From the NCBI GenBank assembly GCA_020041925.1, contig CP083409.1: DNA of 64,000 bases, one strand, 5' to 3'. Source of the DNA: Faucicola osloensis_D (lineage in GTDB: Bacteria; Pseudomonadota; Gammaproteobacteria; Pseudomonadales; Moraxellaceae). Below, piece by piece: positions 44,096 through 53,458 of this stretch. A model generated the notes under the pieces. It saw only the letters and a program-made list of their open reading frames with translations, did no database searches and was not told the DNA's origin. Position numbers and translations under genes: made by a program. Each line of letters starts with the position of its first letter. Position 1 is the stretch's first letter.

Positions 44096-45802
44096 CTATT
44101 CGCTAGTAACACGATACATCTCTTGGATGCTGGTCGTGCCTTTTAGAACCTTTAAAATGCCAGAGCGCCTTAAATCCCTAAACCCTTGCTTTAAGGCCGC
44201 GTCTTTAATCTCAATAGCGTTGCCGTCTTCCATAATAATTCGGGCAATCTCAGGCGTCACTTTCATCACTTCATAAATACCAACACGTCCTTTATAGCCA
44301 TCGCGGCATTCAGAGCAGCCAACAGGCTCATAAATGACATTGCTGGTATCTGCCAAATCTTCTTCCGTAAAGCCCATTTCAAGCAAGCTATTTTTTGGTA
44401 CATCTGTCGGTTTTTTGCAGGATTTACACAGGCGACGGGCTAAGCGCTGTGCGATTACCAAATTGACTGAGGTGGCAATGTTAAAGGATGCCACCCCCAT
44501 ATTACGTAGCCGCGTTAAGGTTTCTGGCGCTGAGTTGGTATGCAAGGTTGACAGTACCATATGCCCTGTTTGGGCAGCTTTGACAGCAATTTCCGCCGTT
44601 TCCAAGTCACGAATCTCACCGACCATCACAATATCAGGGTCTTGACGCAAGAATGATTTGAGCGCACTGGCAAAGGTCAAGCCAACTTTATTGTTCACAT
44701 TGACCTGATTGATGCCTTCAAGGTTAATCTCAACGGGATCTTCTGCGGTGGAAATATTGGTCTCAACCGTGTTTAAGATATTAAGACCCGTGTACAAGGA
44801 GACGGTTTTACCCGAACCAGTAGGACCGGTAATCAATAACATCCCTTGTGGTTTTGCCAGCGCATCCATAAATAGCTGCTTTTGGTCAGGCTCATAGCCG
44901 AGTGCATCAATACCTAGCATCGCTGATGATGGGTCTAAAATACGCAGTACGATTTTTTCACCAAATAAGGTTGGCAATGAGTTGACACGAAAATCAATCG
45001 CCTTATCCTTGGAAAGTTTTAATTTGATACGACCATCTTGCGGCACGCGGCGTTCAGAGATGTCCATTTGTGACATGACTTTCAGGCGGGCAGCAATTTT
45101 ACCCGCTAGCTGCGTCGGTGGATTTGCCATTTTTTGTAACACGCCATCAATACGAAAACGCACGCGATAAGATTTTTCATAGGGTTCAAAGTGTAAGTCT
45201 GAAGCGCCCATGGTAATGGCTTTGATGAGCATCCCATTAACGAACTTGACGACAGGCGCTTCATCATTGACATCTAAATGACTGGTGGCACTACTGTCTT
45301 CATCGGCGCGGGTTTCATCAAACTCCACCGCTTCCATATCATCAAAATCAGCTAAATTGGTGGTAGTAAAGATTTTTTCGATGAGTGATTTGATTTTGTG
45401 GTGTTCGGCAACCACTGTTTCTACCGTAAACCTTGTACCAAACCGCAGCGCGTCTAAAGCATCTACCCACGTTGGGTCGCTCATGGCAACAAATAAGCGG
45501 CTACCTCGTTGGAAAATCGGCAGAATATTAAATTCGCGAATAATTTTTTCATCAACCGCTTCTTTTGGAATATAGTTGACATTGATGGCATCCAAATCAA
45601 TGAGTGGGTCGCCAAATTCTCGCGAAATTACCCACGCTACCGCGTCAGCTTGCGCAAGCTTATTATCAACCACATAGGCGATTAAATTTGTTTTTTGCTG
45701 CTGCGATTCTGCCAATACTTTTTGCATTGCCGCTTCGCTAATTAGTCCTTCATGCACTAAGCGCGAGGCAATGCCACCAAAACTAGGAAGGGATGCTGCC
45801 AT
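44096..45802 (-). CDS. pilB: Type IV pilus assembly ATPase PilB
   Basis: 568 residues. The N-terminal GSPII_E domain (about 1-160) includes DPTWVDALDALRFGT. The ATPase domain has Walker A GPTGSGKTVSLY, the Asp box around ISTAEDPVEI, Walker B MVGEIRDLETAEIAVKAA, the His box GHMVLSTLHTN, and a tetracysteine zinc site (LCKSC and GCSECRDGY). It powers pilus extension. It is first of pilBCD and divergent from tpiA. The structural pilin gene is not in the window. Confidence 0.96.
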   Translation of the reverse strand: MAASLPSFGGIASRLVHEGLISEAAMQKVLAESQQQKTNLIAYVVDNKLAQADAVAWVISREFGDPLIDLDAINVNYIPKEAVDEKIIREFNILPIFQRGSRLFVAMSDPTWVDALDALRFGTRFTVETVVAEHHKIKSLIEKIFTTTNLADFDDMEAVEFDETRADEDSSATSHLDVNDEAPVVKFVNGMLIKAITMGASDLHFEPYEKSYRVRFRIDGVLQKMANPPTQLAGKIAARLKVMSQMDISERRVPQDGRIKLKLSKDKAIDFRVNSLPTLFGEKIVLRILDPSSAMLGIDALGYEPDQKQLFMDALAKPQGMLLITGPTGSGKTVSLYTGLNILNTVETNISTAEDPVEINLEGINQVNVNNKVGLTFASALKSFLRQDPDIVMVGEIRDLETAEIAVKAAQTGHMVLSTLHTNSAPETLTRLRNMGVASFNIATSVNLVIAQRLARRLCKSCKKPTDVPKNSLLEMGFTEEDLADTSNVIYEPVGCSECRDGYKGRVGIYEVMKVTPEIARIIMEDGNAIEIKDAALKQGFRDLRRSGILKVLKGTTSIQEMYRVTSE

Positions 45803-46226
45803 CGTTTTTCTCGTTTACTCAATATTTATTCAAATGGGCTAATGTTTGTTAGTGTAAACTATTCATTTATATATTAACAAATCATTCTCGACAAATCCGT
45901 GAATTCAACGATAAATAATTTTTTATCGCATTTTATCTCCATCAATCAACCTTCATAAAACTGTTGTTATACTTTATTCCTTCTTTAAACAACTCACTTG
46001 CGTGACCCAATAATTTATTCGGCAAATCGCGGCAATTACTTATATAATACCTACCATTTTAAGCCTGATATTTTAAATATTCCTATTTTCATATCTTCAT
46101 ATCTTTAAATGGTGATGTTTTACATCATGATATGTTAAATAGCGTTACTTATATTTTTAATGTTATCTTGACATTTATACTTTGCAAATTCATAGATAAC
46201 CACTTACCTCAATTGACAGGGACATT
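45803..46226. promoter_or_regulatory. Divergent pilB-tpiA region with operator-like palindrome
   Basis: 424 bp of AT-rich DNA without a gene. At 46113-46127 there is the exact palindrome TGATGT-TTT-ACATCA. It lies inside a wider pair CATATC (46098-46103) / GATATG (46129-46134). It sits about 100 bp before the tpiA start and could be an operator or a leader hairpin. A short CATATCTT duplication lies just upstream. Confidence 0.55.
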
Positions 46227-47081
46227 ATGAAAGCATCTGATTATGTAGCAAATTGGCAGAATTCTTGGGTGATTGCTAATTGGAAAATGAATCCTACCAC
46301 ACAGCTGACTGTCACAGCCCTCATGACCGATTTACAGCAACAGATACCTGCAGATGCACTGCAAAGCTGTAACGTGGTTGTTGCGCCGAGTTTTATGCAT
46401 TTATCGACCACGCAACAAGCCATCCAACATGGATCATGTAACATTGGGCTAGCTGCGCAAAATTTATGTGCACAACACGCTGATAAAGGCGCGTTTACTG
46501 GGGAAGTTTCGGGTGCTCAGCTCAAGGACGCTCAAGTAAATTATGTTTTAGTCGGACATTCAGAACGCCGTCAATATTTTAATGAAGATGATGCTTGTTT
46601 AATTCAAAAAATTCGCAATGCCTTTGCACATGATTTAACCGTTGTTTTTTGTATCGGTGAAACACAAGCCCAATATGAGCAAAATCAGACCCAAGATGTG
46701 CTAGCAGCGCAATTAATGGTAGTTAAACAACTAGCCGCCGAATTTGCTAATACCCAATCTGAAGGCGCCCAAGTTGATAACGCCGAATCGGGTAACTTAG
46801 CATCGCGATTAATTATTGCTTATGAACCCGTTTGGGCGATTGGTACAGGTAAAATCCCAACCATACAAGCAGTACAAAACATTCATGCCTTTATCAACAC
46901 CACCTTAACGGACATCGATGCCTCTTTAGCGACCACACCGATATTGTATGGCGGCAGCGTGAAAGCGGATAATGCTGCAGAAATCGCCCAATGCTCAAAT
47001 GTAAATGGGGTGTTGGTAGGTGGGGCATCACTTGACGCGACTGGCTTTACACAAATTATTCAAGCATTTGCCCAAATTTAA
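46227..47081 (+). CDS. tpiA: Triosephosphate isomerase
   Basis: 284 residues, about 30 more than most bacterial enzymes. The core is complete: WVIANWKMN with catalytic Lys, LVGHSERRQYF with catalytic His, IAYEPVWAIGTGKIPT with catalytic Glu, and ILYGGSVKADNAAEI for phosphate binding. The extra length is a 13-residue N-terminal lead and an insertion of about 17 residues (NTQSEGAQVDNAESGNLA) before the catalytic Glu strand. It interconverts dihydroxyacetone-P and glyceraldehyde-3-P. secG follows, as in many gammaproteobacteria. Confidence 0.97.
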   Translation: MKASDYVANWQNSWVIANWKMNPTTQLTVTALMTDLQQQIPADALQSCNVVVAPSFMHLSTTQQAIQHGSCNIGLAAQNLCAQHADKGAFTGEVSGAQLKDAQVNYVLVGHSERRQYFNEDDACLIQKIRNAFAHDLTVVFCIGETQAQYEQNQTQDVLAAQLMVVKQLAAEFANTQSEGAQVDNAESGNLASRLIIAYEPVWAIGTGKIPTIQAVQNIHAFINTTLTDIDASLATTPILYGGSVKADNAAEIAQCSNVNGVLVGGASLDATGFTQIIQAFAQI

Positions 47082-47171
47082 GGTAAAATATCACCCATTT
47101 AAAATTTTTACTTTTGCCACTGACAGCGTTTTTGTTGGGCATCAGTGCTATCAAGTTTTGTAGAGATAAGT

Positions 47172-47492
47172 ATGTATAATGCAATTTTAGTGGTTCATAT
47201 CATTGTCGCCATTTCAATGATTGGTCTGATTTTGGTTCAACATGGTAAAGGTGCCGATGCCGGTGCTTCATTTGGTGCAGGTGGTTCGGCCACCGTATTT
47301 GGTGCGTCTGGCTCTGCCAATTTTTTGACGCGCTTGACGGCGGTTTTAACGGCAATCTTCTTTATTACCAGTATGACACTGGCAGTATTTGCTAAACAGC
47401 AATCGCTATCTAGTCGTACCCTTGATACTAGCCTAGCAACTAGTACTGCGCCTGCAAGCCCTACACCAACGACACCTACACCATCCAAATAA
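47172..47492 (+). CDS. secG: Preprotein translocase subunit SecG
   Basis: 106 residues from the ATG at 47172; the frame extends nine codons upstream without family features. Two membrane segments (about 3-22 and 52-72) flank the conserved cytoplasmic loop HGKGADAGASFGAGGSATVFG. The C-terminus is rich in Ser, Thr and Pro. It assists SecYEG in protein export. It lies between tpiA and two tRNA genes, the usual setting. Confidence 0.95.
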   Translation: MYNAILVVHIIVAISMIGLILVQHGKGADAGASFGAGGSATVFGASGSANFLTRLTAVLTAIFFITSMTLAVFAKQQSLSSRTLDTSLATSTAPASPTPTTPTPSK

Positions 47493-47599
47493 GTCATTAA
47501 AAAAAATGTTGCGTTATTGGTAGTTTTGACCTAGAATACAGCGTCTATTTTAGAGTGTTGTTATTTAAAAACAGCTTGGTTAAAGTAGTTTGGTTTTTT

Positions 47600-47684
47600 G
47601 CGATTGTGGTGGAATTGGTAGACACGCTACCTTGAGGTGGTAGTGCCGCAAGGTGTGAGGGTTCGAGTCCCTCCATTCGCACCA
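47600..47684 (+). tRNA. tRNA-Leu (anticodon GAG)
   Basis: 85 nt ending in an encoded CCA. Anticodon stem CTACC/GGTAG encloses loop TTGAGGT with GAG at its centre. A long variable arm (TGCCGCAAGGTG) marks a class II tRNA. The T arm is GAGGG-TTCGAGT-CCCTC. The acceptor stem GCGATTG / CATTCGC has one T5-T68 mismatch; the other six pairs are good. Confidence 0.96.
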
Positions 47685-47706
47685 ACTAAATTAATTTAAA
47701 TAACTG

Positions 47707-47735
47707 TTGACAAGGTTAATATCTCACTCTATAAT
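47707..47735 (+). promoter_or_regulatory. Consensus sigma70 promoter of the tRNA-fMet-rimP-nusA-infB unit
   Basis: TTGACA (47707-47712) and TATAAT (47730-47735) match both consensus hexamers exactly with the ideal 17-bp spacer. Transcription would start near 47742, ten bases before the initiator tRNA. Confidence 0.92.
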
Positions 47736-47751
47736 ACGCTCTCTAAATTGT

Positions 47752-47828
<77 letters not shown>

Positions 47829-47829
47829 C

Positions 47830-47867
47830 TTTTCTAGTAGCATTGCTTTGGTATCATTACTAGAAAA
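47830..47867 (+). promoter_or_regulatory. Hairpin in the 3' trailer of tRNA-fMet
   Basis: TTTTCTAGTA (47830-47839) and TACTAGAAAA (47858-47867) are exact complements with an 18-nt loop, starting 1 bp after the tRNA CCA. It probably serves as an RNA processing hairpin. Confidence 0.7.
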
Positions 47868-47899
47868 ATCAATTTAGACACACTTTTATTGATTTAAAA

Positions 47900-47927
47900 G
47901 CCCACCAATTAGTTTGTGGGTTTTTTT
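47900..47927 (+). terminator. Intrinsic terminator between tRNA-fMet and rimP
   Basis: CCCAC (47901-47905) pairs with GTGGG (47916-47920), followed by seven T. It would end or attenuate the tRNA transcript before rimP, leaving rimP-nusA-infB to read-through or a promoter within 47928-48040. Confidence 0.78.
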
Positions 47928-48053
47928 GTATCTGTTGGTTTCGAAAAAACTTAAGTTTTGCTAAATTAGCGGTTGCGTTTTAGTAATTTGCCAATTTTTA
48001 AAATCAGCTTTTAAAATCAACAAAGATGTTAATAATCAACTCTAAAGGATATC

Positions 48054-48563
48054 ATGAAACTATCAACGAAAGTTGCTGAACTGACCCAAATCATTGAGCC
48101 AGCAGTAACTGCCTGTGATGTGAGCTTGTGGGGTATTGAGTTTGTACCACAAGGTCGTCGCTCTCTTCTTCGTATTTATATTGAAGCCCTACCTGAAGAC
48201 CGTGCCGAAGGCAAACAAGTCACCATTGAAGACTGTGCTGCGGTCACCCACCAAGTCGGTGGTGTGTTGGACTTGCACGACCCGATTGCAGGCGAGTATC
48301 TACTTGAGGTGTCTTCACCCGGTTTAGACCGCGCGTTTTTTTCTGCAGAGCAGCTGCATGACTATGTGGGGCAAACCATCAGCTTACGATTGATTCATGC
48401 GATTGGACAAGGTAGTGATAAGCGCCGTAAAGTCACAGGCGAATTGGTCAATATTGACGAGCGCCAGTTGAGGGTCAAAACCGAAAATGATCAAGTCAAT
48501 GACCAACTTTTAGCCATCGAGCTTGATAATATTGATAAAGCCAATTTGGTCTACCAATTTTAG
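48054..48563 (+). CDS. rimP: Ribosome maturation factor RimP
   Basis: 169 residues. The N-terminal domain includes VTACDVSLWGIEFVPQGRRSLLRIYIE and VTIEDCAAVTHQVGGVLDLHDPI, then YLLEVSSPGLDRAFF, the RimP signature. The C-terminal SH3-like domain follows. It assists 30S subunit assembly. The start is preceded by AAAGGA seven bases upstream. nusA follows after 117 bp. Confidence 0.96.
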   Translation: MKLSTKVAELTQIIEPAVTACDVSLWGIEFVPQGRRSLLRIYIEALPEDRAEGKQVTIEDCAAVTHQVGGVLDLHDPIAGEYLLEVSSPGLDRAFFSAEQLHDYVGQTISLRLIHAIGQGSDKRRKVTGELVNIDERQLRVKTENDQVNDQLLAIELDNIDKANLVYQF

Positions 48564-48680
48564 CTTTTAAATTTGGGGTTAACGCCTTTTTTACGCTATG
48601 TCTTCTAGCTAACTTTTTTCTAGCTAAAAGCAAGATTTTAAAGAATAAAGTCTAGAATGACTTAAATTATAGGTGATTAC

Positions 48681-50162
48681 ATGAATCGAGAAATTTTAAC
48701 GGTCGTTGAAACCGTCAGTAATGAAAAAGGCTTAAATCCTGAAGATATTTTTGAAGCGATTGAGCAAGCCTTGGTGGTATCGACCAAAAAGAAAGTTTAT
48801 AGTGAGCAGCCTGAAGTTGCCGTTCGCGTGCATATCAATCGCAAAACAGGTGACTATGACACTTACCGTTATTGGACAGTAGTGGCAGATGAAGATCATG
48901 AAATGCCTGCCTGTCAGCTAGCGATTAGCGATTTGGATGAAAACGAGTGGAAAATCGGCGACGTCAAAGAAGAACAAATCGAATCCATTGAATTTGGTCG
49001 TATTGCCGCTACCCAAGCCAAACAAGTCATTATTCAAAAAATCCGTGAAGCTGAACGCTCACTGGTGGCAGATGCGTTTGAACATCGTATCGGCGAGATG
49101 ATTACGGGTGAAGTCAAAAAACCGGCACGCGATGGCTATATCATTGATTTGGGCGATAATGTCGAAGGCTATCTACCACGCGATAAAATGTTGCCGCGTG
49201 AGCAGCTACGCATTAAAGGTCGTATCAATGCGATTTTAGAGCAAGTCAATCGCGATAACCGTGGTGCTCAGCTCGTATTGTCTCGTACCTCACCACAAAT
49301 GCTAACGGCACTGATGCAAAAAGAAGTACCAGAAATTGCTGAGCAAATCATTGAAATTCGTGATGTTGCGCGTCAACCTGGCTTACGTGCTAAGATTTCA
49401 GTCAAAACCAATGATCATCGTATCGACCCCGTCGGCGCTTGTATTGGTATGCGTGGCACTCGTATCCAAGCCGTGCAACAAGAGCTTGAAGGCGAGCGTA
49501 TCGACGTAGTGGTATGGTCGGATGATGCGGTGCAGTACATTATCAGCGCTTTGGAACCTGCGGATGTCGATCGTATTATTCTTGATGAAGATACCAAAAC
49601 TGCAGATATCATCTTTGCCACTAACGATCAGTTGGCCCGTGCGATTGGCTCACAAGGTCAAAACGTGCGCCTTGCATCAGAATTAACAGGCTATCGTCTT
49701 AACATGATGCTCGAAGACGAGTACAATGCTCAACAAGAATCAGAAACCAAAGTGTATCGCGACCTATTCTACACACGTCTTGAAGTCGATGAAGATTTGG
49801 CACAAGCCTTGGTGGATATTGGATTTACCTCACTTGAAGAAGTTGCGTATGTCCCTGCTGAGACTTTCTACGACATCGATGGGCTAGATGATGACGCCAT
49901 CGACGCAATCCAAGAACGTGCCAAAGAAGCGGTGATTGCCGATGAATTGGTCAAACAACAAAATATTAAAGAGCCAAGCCAAGAGCTTCTAAACCTTGAA
50001 GGCATGACTCAAGCATGGGCCTACAAGCTTGCCGAACGTGATGTCATCACCGTCGACGACCTTGCCGAACAAGCCATCTTTGATATCCAAGATATCGAAG
50101 GTCTTGATGAAAAGACCGCAGGTGAGCTTATTATGAAAGCCCGTGAATCATGGTTTAATTAA
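48681..50162 (+). CDS. nusA: Transcription termination/antitermination factor NusA
   Basis: 493 residues in the standard order: N-terminal RNAP-binding domain (about 1-125), S1 domain (about 135-200, EMITGEVKKPARDGYIIDLGD), two KH domains (about 205-345, with VGACIGMRGTRIQAV and AIGSQGQNVRLASELTGY) and two C-terminal acidic repeats (about 365-493) that contact alpha CTD and NusG. It modulates pausing, termination and antitermination. infB begins 13 bp later. Confidence 0.98.
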   Translation: MNREILTVVETVSNEKGLNPEDIFEAIEQALVVSTKKKVYSEQPEVAVRVHINRKTGDYDTYRYWTVVADEDHEMPACQLAISDLDENEWKIGDVKEEQIESIEFGRIAATQAKQVIIQKIREAERSLVADAFEHRIGEMITGEVKKPARDGYIIDLGDNVEGYLPRDKMLPREQLRIKGRINAILEQVNRDNRGAQLVLSRTSPQMLTALMQKEVPEIAEQIIEIRDVARQPGLRAKISVKTNDHRIDPVGACIGMRGTRIQAVQQELEGERIDVVVWSDDAVQYIISALEPADVDRIILDEDTKTADIIFATNDQLARAIGSQGQNVRLASELTGYRLNMMLEDEYNAQQESETKVYRDLFYTRLEVDEDLAQALVDIGFTSLEEVAYVPAETFYDIDGLDDDAIDAIQERAKEAVIADELVKQQNIKEPSQELLNLEGMTQAWAYKLAERDVITVDDLAEQAIFDIQDIEGLDEKTAGELIMKARESWFN

Positions 50163-50175
50163 AAAAGGTGTATGA

Positions 50176-52905
50176 ATGGCAGATAAAACCGTAAAAGAAC
50201 TTGCAGCAATGACCACAAAGACCGTTGAAGCAATTAATAATCAACTGGTCAAGGCAGGGCTGTCTGCGCGCGGTGACAATGACATCGTCACCGATAGCGA
50301 ACAACAAAAACTGGTCAGCTTTTTACAACAAAGTCATGGTCAAAATGATAAACCTCGCATTAGCTTAAAAAGCAAAACTACTTCTACTGCACGGGTGACA
50401 GGCACTTCTGGTAAAGCCAAAAGTGTCAATGTTGAAGTACGCAAAAAAATGGTATTTGATAAACCAAATCCCAATAAAATTGCTGAAGAGCTAGCCTCTC
50501 GTGAAGCAGCGACTAAAGACGCTGAAGAAAAAGCGCGTTTGGCAAAAGAAAAAGCCGCCCAAGAACAAGCTGAAAAAGACAAAGCCAAACAGGCCGCTGA
50601 AGCGCGTCAACAAGCTACCCTTGCGGCAATGCGTGCTAACTTAGGTGGCGGTAGTCAAGCTGCCAAAGAGCACACAACTACCAGTGTGGTAGTGAAAAAA
50701 GGCAACAAAACTGCTGCAATTGAAGTCAAAAAAGCTGACAAAAAACCTGCGCCGAAAAAAGAATCGGATAGTGAACGCAAAGCGCGTGAAGCAGAAGAAG
50801 AACGCTTACGTCAAATCGAATCAGAAAATCGCCGTAAAGCCGCCGAAGAAGCTCAGCAGCGTACCCTTGAGCAAATGCGTCAAATGGCAAGTAAATACAG
50901 CGAAACCGATACTGAAACTACGATGGTTGTCAAAAAAGATGAGCCATTGGCAGAAGGTTTGGTGGGCGCAGCGCTTGAAGATTCATTTGAACAAGAACGC
51001 CGTGAAATCAAACGCGGAACCGCAAGCACTGCCAACAAAAACCGTCGTCGTCGCCGTGGTGATGAGGGTGAGCAGGAAATTAAGAACCGTGGTCGCGGCT
51101 TAAAATCATCGCAAGCCAATAAACACAAATTTGAAAAACCGGTTGAAAAAATCGTGCATAACGTTGAAATCGGTGAGACCATCGTGGTATCTGAACTTGC
51201 CCAAAAAATGGCAATCAAAGTACGCGAAGTCGTCAAAATGTTGATGAAAATGGGCGAGTTGGTCCGTGAAAACGAATCTATTGACCAAGAGACCGCTGCC
51301 CTACTTGTTGAAGAAATGGGTCATAACCCAGTGCTTGTCAGCTCAACGCAGGTTGAAGATTCATTACGTGAGGCGGTTGGCGAGAAAAGTAGCAATGTCC
51401 AAGCGCGTCCGCCTGTGGTTACCATCATGGGTCACGTTGACCACGGTAAAACGTCCCTGCTCGATAAGATCCGTTCAAGTAAAGTGGCATCGGGCGAGGC
51501 AGGTGGTATTACTCAGCATATCGGTGCTTATCATGTGCAGACTGACCAAGGCGTTATTACTTTCTTAGACACTCCAGGTCACGCCGCATTTACCGCGATG
51601 CGTTCTCGCGGTGCCAAAGCGACGGATATCGTGGTGTTAGTAGTTGCAGCTGATGACGGTATGATGCCGCAGACGGCTGAAGCGATTGACCATGCGCGTG
51701 CAGCGGGTACCCCGATTATCGTGGCTATCAACAAGATGGATAAAGACAGCGCCGATCCAGACCGCGTTCTTAACGAATTGACCACCAAAGAAGTCGTTCC
51801 TGAAGAATGGGGCGGTGACACACCGGTAGTCAAAGTCTCTGCGTTAACAGGTCAAGGTATCGATGAATTGCTTGAAGTGATTAATCTACAAGCAGAAGTG
51901 ATGGAACTTGAAGTCGCTACTGACGGTGCAGCACAAGGTGTGGTGATTGAATCACGTCTTGAAAAAGGTCGCGGTGCTGTGGTTAGCTTGCTGGTTAAAC
52001 AAGGTACTTTAAATCAAGGTGACTTGGTACTTGCTGGCGAATATTATGGTCGCGTCCGTGCTATGACCGATGAAAACGGTCAAAAAATCACCTCAGCAGG
52101 TCCTTCAATTCCTGTTGAAATCTTAGGTCTGCCTGATACACCAGCGGCTGGTAGCGAGTTTATGGTCGTCTCAGATGAGAAACGTGCGCGCGAAGTTGCA
52201 GAATATCGCACGGTTCGTGAGCGTGAAAAAGTGCTTGAACGTCAAGCCAAATCACGCTTAGAAAACTTGTTTGACCAAATGAGCGATGCCAAACTGCCTT
52301 CTGTTAATTTGATTCTTAAAACTGACGTTCGAGGTTCACTAGAAGCCTTGTTAACCGCGCTTGATGAATTATCTACGGATGAAGTTAAAGTCAAAGTTAT
52401 CTCATCGGGTGTCGGTCCAATCACCGAATCGGATGTGGTACTCGCCGAATCAAGTGAAGCGGTATTATTAGGCTTCAACGTTCGTGCTGATACCGCTGCC
52501 AAACGCAAAGCGGATGAAGCAGGCTTAGATATTCGCTACTATAGTGTTATCTATGGGCTGATTGATGATGTGAAGGCAGCAATGAGCGGTTTACTTGCGC
52601 CAGAACATCGTGAGCAAATCTTGGGTATCGCTGAAGTACGTGAAGTCTTCCACTCTAGTCGCTTTGGTTATGCAGCCGGTTGTATGGTGACAGAAGGTAA
52701 TATCATCCGTAACAAGCCAATTCGGGTATTGCGTGATGACCAAGTTATTTTCACGGGTCAATTACAATCATTACGTCGCTTCAAAGAGGATGTTAATGAG
52801 GTGCGCGCTGGTATGGAGTGTGGCCTAGCGGTAAAAGGTTATGAAGTAAAAGAAGGCGATAAGATTGAAGTCTTCGAAATTCATGAAGTCAAACGTACCT
52901 TATAA
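50176..52905 (+). CDS. infB: Translation initiation factor IF-2
   Basis: 909 residues. A small N-terminal IF2-associated domain (1-55, KTVKELAAMTTKTVEAINNQL) is followed by a long charged Lys/Glu/Ala-rich region (about 85-330). The GTPase domain has MGHVDHGKTSLLD, FLDTPGHAAFTAM, VAINKMDKD and KVSALTGQGI. Domains II-IV end in the fMet-tRNA-binding C-terminus. It recruits initiator tRNA to the 30S subunit, and the initiator tRNA gene is close upstream. A terminator follows before rbfA. Confidence 0.98.
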   Translation: MADKTVKELAAMTTKTVEAINNQLVKAGLSARGDNDIVTDSEQQKLVSFLQQSHGQNDKPRISLKSKTTSTARVTGTSGKAKSVNVEVRKKMVFDKPNPNKIAEELASREAATKDAEEKARLAKEKAAQEQAEKDKAKQAAEARQQATLAAMRANLGGGSQAAKEHTTTSVVVKKGNKTAAIEVKKADKKPAPKKESDSERKAREAEEERLRQIESENRRKAAEEAQQRTLEQMRQMASKYSETDTETTMVVKKDEPLAEGLVGAALEDSFEQERREIKRGTASTANKNRRRRRGDEGEQEIKNRGRGLKSSQANKHKFEKPVEKIVHNVEIGETIVVSELAQKMAIKVREVVKMLMKMGELVRENESIDQETAALLVEEMGHNPVLVSSTQVEDSLREAVGEKSSNVQARPPVVTIMGHVDHGKTSLLDKIRSSKVASGEAGGITQHIGAYHVQTDQGVITFLDTPGHAAFTAMRSRGAKATDIVVLVVAADDGMMPQTAEAIDHARAAGTPIIVAINKMDKDSADPDRVLNELTTKEVVPEEWGGDTPVVKVSALTGQGIDELLEVINLQAEVMELEVATDGAAQGVVIESRLEKGRGAVVSLLVKQGTLNQGDLVLAGEYYGRVRAMTDENGQKITSAGPSIPVEILGLPDTPAAGSEFMVVSDEKRAREVAEYRTVREREKVLERQAKSRLENLFDQMSDAKLPSVNLILKTDVRGSLEALLTALDELSTDEVKVKVISSGVGPITESDVVLAESSEAVLLGFNVRADTAAKRKADEAGLDIRYYSVIYGLIDDVKAAMSGLLAPEHREQILGIAEVREVFHSSRFGYAAGCMVTEGNIIRNKPIRVLRDDQVIFTGQLQSLRRFKEDVNEVRAGMECGLAVKGYEVKEGDKIEVFEIHEVKRTL

Positions 52906-52955
52906 GCTAAGCTGACAACCTAATACTGCCAGCTTGCTATTAGCAACCTTCCCAG

Positions 52956-52992
52956 AGGTCTAATTAATCTAGGTTAATTAGACCTTTTTTTA
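52956..52992 (+). terminator. Intrinsic terminator after infB
   Basis: AGGTCTAATTAA (52956-52967) pairs exactly with TTAATTAGACCT (52974-52985), loop TCTAGG, then T7. rbfA starts 18 bp later, so rbfA either depends on read-through or has a weak own promoter. Confidence 0.93.
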
Positions 52993-53010
52993 CTATAAAA
53001 AGGATTACCA

Positions 53011-53400
53011 ATGAATCAACGTTTACAACGTCTTGCCGATCAAATTCAGCGCGACCTAGCGGTTTTGATTCGTGACGAGATTAACGACCCACGCTTGACT
53101 GGGTTTGTGACCATTTCTAGTGTCAAAATCAGCCCAGATTTGGGTTATGCTGATATCTATGTCACTATCATGGAAAAGTCGATGGATGATGCGATGGCAA
53201 AAGATTATCATATCGAAAGCTTAGAAGTGCTCAACAAAGCATCAGGTTTTTTGCGTACTGAGCTCAGTCATTTGCTAAAAACCCGCACTACGCCGCGTCT
53301 GCGCTTTCACTATGATGAAGTGACCGCTAACGCTAACTATATGATGAACCTGATTTCTAAAGCGGTACAAAGTAGCGAAGGTCAGCCATCAGACGACTGA
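53011..53400 (+). CDS. rbfA: Ribosome-binding factor A
   Basis: 129 residues, a single KH-like domain. RLADQIQRDLAVLIRDEINDPRLTGFVTISSVKISPDLGYADIYVT is highly typical, and LLKTRTTPRLRFHYDE closes the domain. It acts in 30S maturation with helix 1 of 16S rRNA. AAAAGGA stands seven bases before the start. It is normally adjacent to truB; here a DUF4105 gene intervenes. Confidence 0.96.
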   Translation: MNQRLQRLADQIQRDLAVLIRDEINDPRLTGFVTISSVKISPDLGYADIYVTIMEKSMDDAMAKDYHIESLEVLNKASGFLRTELSHLLKTRTTPRLRFHYDEVTANANYMMNLISKAVQSSEGQPSDD

Positions 53401-53458
53401 TGCGTTGTAGGCTATGATGAGCTTATTTGTCACTTTGAGTCATTAACAGGGATGTTGA

